Of a stretch of 64,000 nt of DNA, positions 60,459-64,000 are shown one piece after another. This DNA is from an uncultured Erythrobacter sp. (GTDB taxonomy: Bacteria; Pseudomonadota; Alphaproteobacteria; Sphingomonadales; Sphingomonadaceae): the NCBI GenBank assembly GCA_937899785.1, contig CALCCG010000184.1:36458-100457 (forward strand). Direction: 5' to 3'. How positions within the stretch are numbered: the stretch's first letter is position 1; every line of letters begins with the position of its first letter. Below the pieces are notes generated by a model. That model was not told the DNA's origin. It ran no database searches and was given only the letters and a program-made list of their open reading frames with translations. Position numbers and translations under genes: made by a program.

Positions 60459-61140
60459 CGGCCAAGGCCAGAACGGCGTGAAACGCGCCAAAGCCCCATT
60501 TGATGTTGCGGATCATCTTCTGAAATTCCGCTGTGTCGTTTTCATGCGGGAAGGCCTGTTCGGGCACAGGCACGCCCAGAAACGCGCAAAGCGGCTCCCA
60601 ACCCTGCTTGACCTCATAGACCAGCAGTCGCTCTTGCGGCAGCTCGGCCTGAACCGCGGCGTTGTGCTCCTCAAACATCCGCTTGGCGTGCGCCTCGTCA
60701 AACTGACGGCCATCGAACACACGGTGCCACACGGTGCCGTTGGTCATCTCCGCGTTCTGGCGGATCGGCGGGATCACAGCGCGCGCCCAGGCGGGCGGCG
60801 CCCTGCCAATGGGGATGATCGTCGAGCTGGCGCTTTTCCACCAGCTGTCCGTGCTGCGCGTGGTCAGCACAACCTTGGCCTCAGGGTAATAGGCGGCCAG
60901 TTCGCGCCAATAGGCTGCGGTGGGAAAATCGACCGCCGCGGGAAAGCCATCGTAAACCGCGTCCCAGTCGACCGGCGCATCAGGCTGAGTTCCGATGGTG
61001 TGCCATAGCGCCATCTGGCGTTTGTCGGCCATCACCTCGAACATGTGGTGCGTCTTGTCGAAACCCAGGATTTCGAGCGCGGCTTTGAGCGAAGCCGTTC
61101 CGGTGCGCCCGAATCCGGCGCCAATCACTTTGAGCGTCAT
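60427..61140 (-). CDS. Sulfotransferase family protein with C-terminal membrane anchor
   Basis: 237 residues from ATG 61140. The nucleotide loop GAGFGRTGTASLKAALE replaces the usual sulfotransferase PSB loop in a well-known bacterial family; AKVVLTTRSTDSWWKS is the 3'-phosphate-binding strand, and a hydrophobic C-terminus (FHAVLALAVMAALWAVLA) may anchor it in the membrane. Substrate unknown. Lies 22 bp after the hydrolase gene on the same strand. Confidence 0.85.
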   Translation of the reverse strand: MTLKVIGAGFGRTGTASLKAALEILGFDKTHHMFEVMADKRQMALWHTIGTQPDAPVDWDAVYDGFPAAVDFPTAAYWRELAAYYPEAKVVLTTRSTDSWWKSASSTIIPIGRAPPAWARAVIPPIRQNAEMTNGTVWHRVFDGRQFDEAHAKRMFEEHNAAVQAELPQERLLVYEVKQGWEPLCAFLGVPVPEQAFPHENDTAEFQKMIRNIKWGFGAFHAVLALAVMAALWAVLA

Positions 61141-61162
61141 CGTCCCCCCCTTAGATACGCCG

Positions 61163-62080
61163 CTATTCCGCCGCTTCACGCACCTTGGGCGAGGCCTGCG
61201 CGGCGTGATCGGCAATCTCGCCAGCCAGCTGGTCGATCAGCTCAAGCGGCACATCATGGCCCCAGCCAGGAACCGTCACGATCCGTGACCCCGCAATGGC
61301 TTTCGCGGTCGCCTCGCCTGCGGCAAGCTTGACCAGCGGATCATCCTCGCCATGCAGGACAAGGGTCGGCGTGGTGACGGTCGCCAACCGCTTGGTCCGA
61401 TCGCCATCGTCGATGATCGCGGCCAGTTGGCGTGGAAGCCCCATGGGATCCACGCTCCGCCGCACATTGATGCGGGTGCGTTCGCGGGCGCGCTCTTCAT
61501 CGAAGGGGAAGCCCGGGCTGCCAATTGCGCGAAGGATCTTAAGGCCGTGCGCCACCAGCACCTCTTCGTCCATCGATCCGGGGCGCGCGGTTAGCGCCGA
61601 AATCGCGGCCTTGTCGGCCTGCGGAAGTTTGGGATTGCCCGTGGTCGACATAATCGACGTGAGCGAAAGGAGCTTTTCGGGATGGTTGATTGCGAGCAAT
61701 TGCCCGATCATACCGCCCATCGATGCGCCCACAGCGTGCGCCTTGTCGATTTCCAGCGCGTTGAGCAGACCAGCGGCGTCAGCGGCCATCTCGGCCAGCG
61801 AATACGGCACTTTCGCTTTCCACCCGATCCGCGCGCGCAGGAGCTGCCACACGAATTTGGGCGGCTGGACATCGCCCCATTTCTGGCTGAGGCCAATATC
61901 GCGATTGTCAAACCGCACCACGTGATAGCCCCGATCAACCAGCGCCTCGACAAATTCGTCTGGCCAATGGGTGAGCTGAACCCCCAGCCCCATGATCAAA
62001 AGGACTGTCTCATTCGCGCGGTCACCCGCCTCTTCGTAGAAAATCTCGGTTCCGGTGATCGGCGTGGTGATGGATGGCAT
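61163..62080 (-). CDS. Alpha/beta hydrolase
   Basis: 305 residues of the alpha/beta-hydrolase fold: TVLLIMGLGVQLTHWP (oxyanion region), VVRFDNRDIGLS, nucleophile Ser120 in VGASMGGM, an acidic residue in VLHGEDDPLV, and the catalytic His in PGWGHDVP. The HWP and FDNRDIGLS pattern occurs in a group of esterases often next to sulfotransferase-like genes. Likely cytosolic esterase. Confidence 0.9.
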   Translation of the reverse strand: MPSITTPITGTEIFYEEAGDRANETVLLIMGLGVQLTHWPDEFVEALVDRGYHVVRFDNRDIGLSQKWGDVQPPKFVWQLLRARIGWKAKVPYSLAEMAADAAGLLNALEIDKAHAVGASMGGMIGQLLAINHPEKLLSLTSIMSTTGNPKLPQADKAAISALTARPGSMDEEVLVAHGLKILRAIGSPGFPFDEERARERTRINVRRSVDPMGLPRQLAAIIDDGDRTKRLATVTTPTLVLHGEDDPLVKLAAGEATAKAIAGSRIVTVPGWGHDVPLELIDQLAGEIADHAAQASPKVREAAE

Positions 62081-62243
62081 GGATATGTCCCGATTGTCTG
62101 TGGTGCGGCATGCCTATCGGGACGGTCGGGCCATCGCAAGCGCCACGGCATGCGAACCGCCCCGGCCTCCGGAACGTCAAGGACGCCCAAAGGCGGGACG
62201 GCCACCACTTCCGGTCGAAGCCGTGTTCGGGGGGAAGGGGCTG

Positions 62244-62789
62244 CTACCCCCCGAGAACGACCACGTCGTCCTCCGCTTCGCCGGAAGCAATCCGAGTGCG
62301 TTCGGTCTTGGCGAGCGCGCGCGCAAGATTCTCGCGCTCGGCAAGGTCATCTGCGAAAATGATGTTAGCCAGGAACCGCGCTTCCTGAACGTTCGCGACC
62401 GGCGCGTCGGCGAGGTTCCGGACACGCTTGACTGCACGCATTGCGGTGCGAGCGGCTGACCAATTGGCGCTGTTGGACCGGATCTTCAGATTGTCCGCCC
62501 GCCCGGCCGAGTCGAGTTCGAATGCAATCTGCACGACGCCGCTTGAAGGCACGAGGCTGGCGCGGCCCGGCGTGCGTTCGAGAGCGCGATCCAGCTGACG
62601 CGAGACATCTTTCTTCCAAAGCTTCATTTCGCTCGGCGATTTGACTTCGATCTGAGCGTCTTCGTCCGCCAGCGCAGGGGATGCGGCGACAAGGCCTGTC
62701 CCTCCCAGCGCGACGCCAAGCGCAAGCGCAGGGAAAGCGAGACGGCGCATGGCCGCGTTACAAAAGGCCGTATTAATTAGGTGTGTCAT
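62244..62789 (-). CDS. Secreted TonB-domain-like protein
   Basis: 181 residues from ATG 62789 (GGAGG 8-12 nt upstream). An extended signal peptide (FPALALGVALGGTGLVAASPALA) is followed by a TonB C-terminal-like domain (about 65-145; WKKDVSRQLDRALERTP, GVVQIAFELDSAGRADNL) and an acidic tail with a DDVVVL end. A shorter start at 62750 is possible. Similar in type to the protein at 31855. Function unknown. Confidence 0.65.
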   Translation of the reverse strand: MTHLINTAFCNAAMRRLAFPALALGVALGGTGLVAASPALADEDAQIEVKSPSEMKLWKKDVSRQLDRALERTPGRASLVPSSGVVQIAFELDSAGRADNLKIRSNSANWSAARTAMRAVKRVRNLADAPVANVQEARFLANIIFADDLAERENLARALAKTERTRIASGEAEDDVVVLGG

Positions 62790-62944
62790 AGGATCATCCT
62801 CCAGGTCACAGTTCAGGATGATCGGCCGGTTAGCGTCGAGCAGCAGGGCATCAGCCCATACCCGCAAGCCTCGGCATCTAGGGTCGATCCGACACCTCGG
62901 GGAATTCGGGGGTTGGGGCCCTCAGCGTCGCAGGAAAGATACCA

Positions 62945-62961
62945 CGATGCATGTTTGCATC
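62945..62961. repeat. Inverted repeat in the gap before the TonB-domain gene
   Basis: GATGCA-TGTT-TGCATC with related GATGC sequence just after it. The surrounding gene-free stretch 62790-63063 holds no other recognisable feature. Confidence 0.35.
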
Positions 62962-63063
62962 AAATCATAATTGATGCGCGACCTTCTATGTCGTCAAAGA
63001 GGTGGCTGAGAGCGACAAACGAACAACCGCGCCCGACGAAGAGTGCACTTCCAAACCCACGTC

Positions 63064-64000
63064 TCAGGAATCCCGCCATTCCGGGCCGCTGATCGTGAAG
63101 CCTTGGCCGTCGAGCCGATCGAGCACGCCGTCGGGCTCGGCCAGCACCCGCAAGGGCACGACCGCGACCGTCACGCCGCTTTGTTCGGTGGCGGCGGAAA
63201 TCATCCCGGTCCACTGCGCGCGGATGTCCTCGCCGACTTCGGGGTCCGCCCATGGCCAGCACGTGCCAAGCGCGATTTCGAGCGGATTTTCCATCACGCC
63301 GGGGACGTTAAACTTGGTCCAGTCGCGACCGCGCGCCTCGATGATGCTTTCCCCCGCTTCCGTCGCGGTCATCGCCGCTTCGAGGCAGGGGATATGGCTT
63401 TCGGGCGGCGCGTCGGCGAGGTCATCGAGCAAGTCTTCACCGCGAAAGCGTTCGGGCCGGGTGATCGGGATATCGGCCTTCTTGGCCGCCTTCCTCACAA
63501 CATCGGTCGCGTCGTCGCTGAGCGTGTCGTCATCGAAATCGAGCTGGCGCGCGAGCAGGTTGAAGCTGGTGATGAGGAACGAGCCGCGATCGTAATCCTT
63601 GTCGTATTCCTCTTCGAGAGCCGCCAGCCGGGCGCGCTGGCCCTCGTCGAGGTAATCGCCTGCGACGGTCTTGTCGGGCAATTTGGTAAAGCGCCCGCCG
63701 CGAAAGATCAGGCGGAAGAAATCTCCGGGCGAGAATTTGGGCCGCGCGCCGACAATCACCCGGTCCGCTTCGCCAGTCGCTTCCTTGAGGCGGTCAGGCT
63801 GCCACGGCGTCGCCTTGGGCACGCGCCGAATTTCGCCAACAAGGATAACGGTGGAGCCGCTCTCAGTGTCCACCGTCCACATCGGCGCGCCTGAGCGCTG
63901 GGCTGTGACGATGATGGGGTTTGGTTCGGGGTCCGGGGTTTGGGCCGATAGGGATGACGCTTATGCAGCCAGAGCAATGATGAGTAGCCTAGAGAAAAAC
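63064..64000 (-). pseudogene. TraB/GumN-like protein gene with in-frame stop in signal peptide, 5' end outside window
   Basis: The body (63064-63882, 272 codons from an ATG) begins MWTVDTESGSTVILVGEIRR, the place where TraB/GumN proteins have their GTIH-type motif, and continues with EADRVIVGARPKFSPGDFF and KTVAGDYLDEGQR. Upstream the frame is open and reads as a mature secreted N-terminus (ASSLSAQTPDPEPNPIIVTA) back to a TAA at 63961-63963; beyond that codon the same frame reads FFSRLLIIALAA, a signal-peptide core. So one ochre codon splits an otherwise normal signal peptide. The gene runs past 64000. Could be decay, a sequencing error, or readthrough. Confidence 0.65.

Overview
The window is a contiguous piece of a high-GC alphaproteobacterial chromosome. 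Gene content and protein style (compact flagellar proteins, TonB-dependent receptor, TonB-domain secreted proteins, GANTC-rich regulatory DNA, beta-lactamase-fold hydrolases) suggest a motile member of Sphingomonadales, most likely Erythrobacteraceae. This assignment rests on protein resemblance recalled from knowledge, not on a search. No insertion sequence, CRISPR array or rRNA operon was seen; one tRNA (Gly, GCC) is present.

Layout. 1-1397: 3' end of kdsA facing an inositol-monophosphatase-family gene. 1411-19799: a flagellar region. A long minus-strand operon runs flgB-C-D-E-F-G-H-I-J-K-L-motA-motB. A divergent plus-strand pair (11636-12802) looks like a miniature MotAB/ExbBD-type ion channel. 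Then come a GGDEF diguanylate cyclase, flgA-flgM-flgN, and an operon of lytic transglycosylase-flhA-fliA. Three strong sigma-54 (-24/-12) promoters precede flgB, flgA and the transglycosylase operon, so the hook/rod genes, FlgA and the FliA/FlhA operon appear to share RpoN control, with FlgM-FliA as the late checkpoint. Hook protein, hook cap and FlgJ are all unusually short.

19864-32310: metabolic genes: an APC permease whose conserved N-terminus has no normal start codon, aldehyde dehydrogenase, GST, MTA phosphorylase, a probably acquired methyltransferase, a YciI protein, an enoyl-CoA hydratase/CoA-transferase pair, putA, and two small secreted proteins. 32369-40305: a serine hydrolase broken by an in-frame amber codon, dcd, a DUF418 membrane protein, a saccharopine-dehydrogenase-like oxidoreductase, a ZnuD-like TonB receptor with a palindromic operator, and tRNA-Gly. 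40585-48721: a thioredoxin/TPR chaperone (CnoX-like), a Lon N-domain protein, a TetR-MAPEG operon with a perfect palindrome, a sulfotransferase-like/aminotransferase pair, MarC, folD, YggT and argB.

48929-51911: accessory-looking stretch: an orphan bufferin-like (DUF2282) lipoprotein, a membrane-anchored nuclease, a leader peptide with a nested hairpin before an unknown gene, and an AT-richer Fic toxin/antitoxin pair. 51912-59664: nrdB and nrdA on the same strand but 4.6 kb apart, enclosing an 888-residue secreted protein, small membrane proteins and a PilZ c-di-GMP receptor. 59665-60167 is a gene-free stretch very rich in GANTC (CcrM) sites. The end holds a sulfotransferase, an alpha/beta hydrolase, a TonB-domain protein and a TraB/GumN-like gene with an in-frame ochre codon inside its signal peptide, running off the window.
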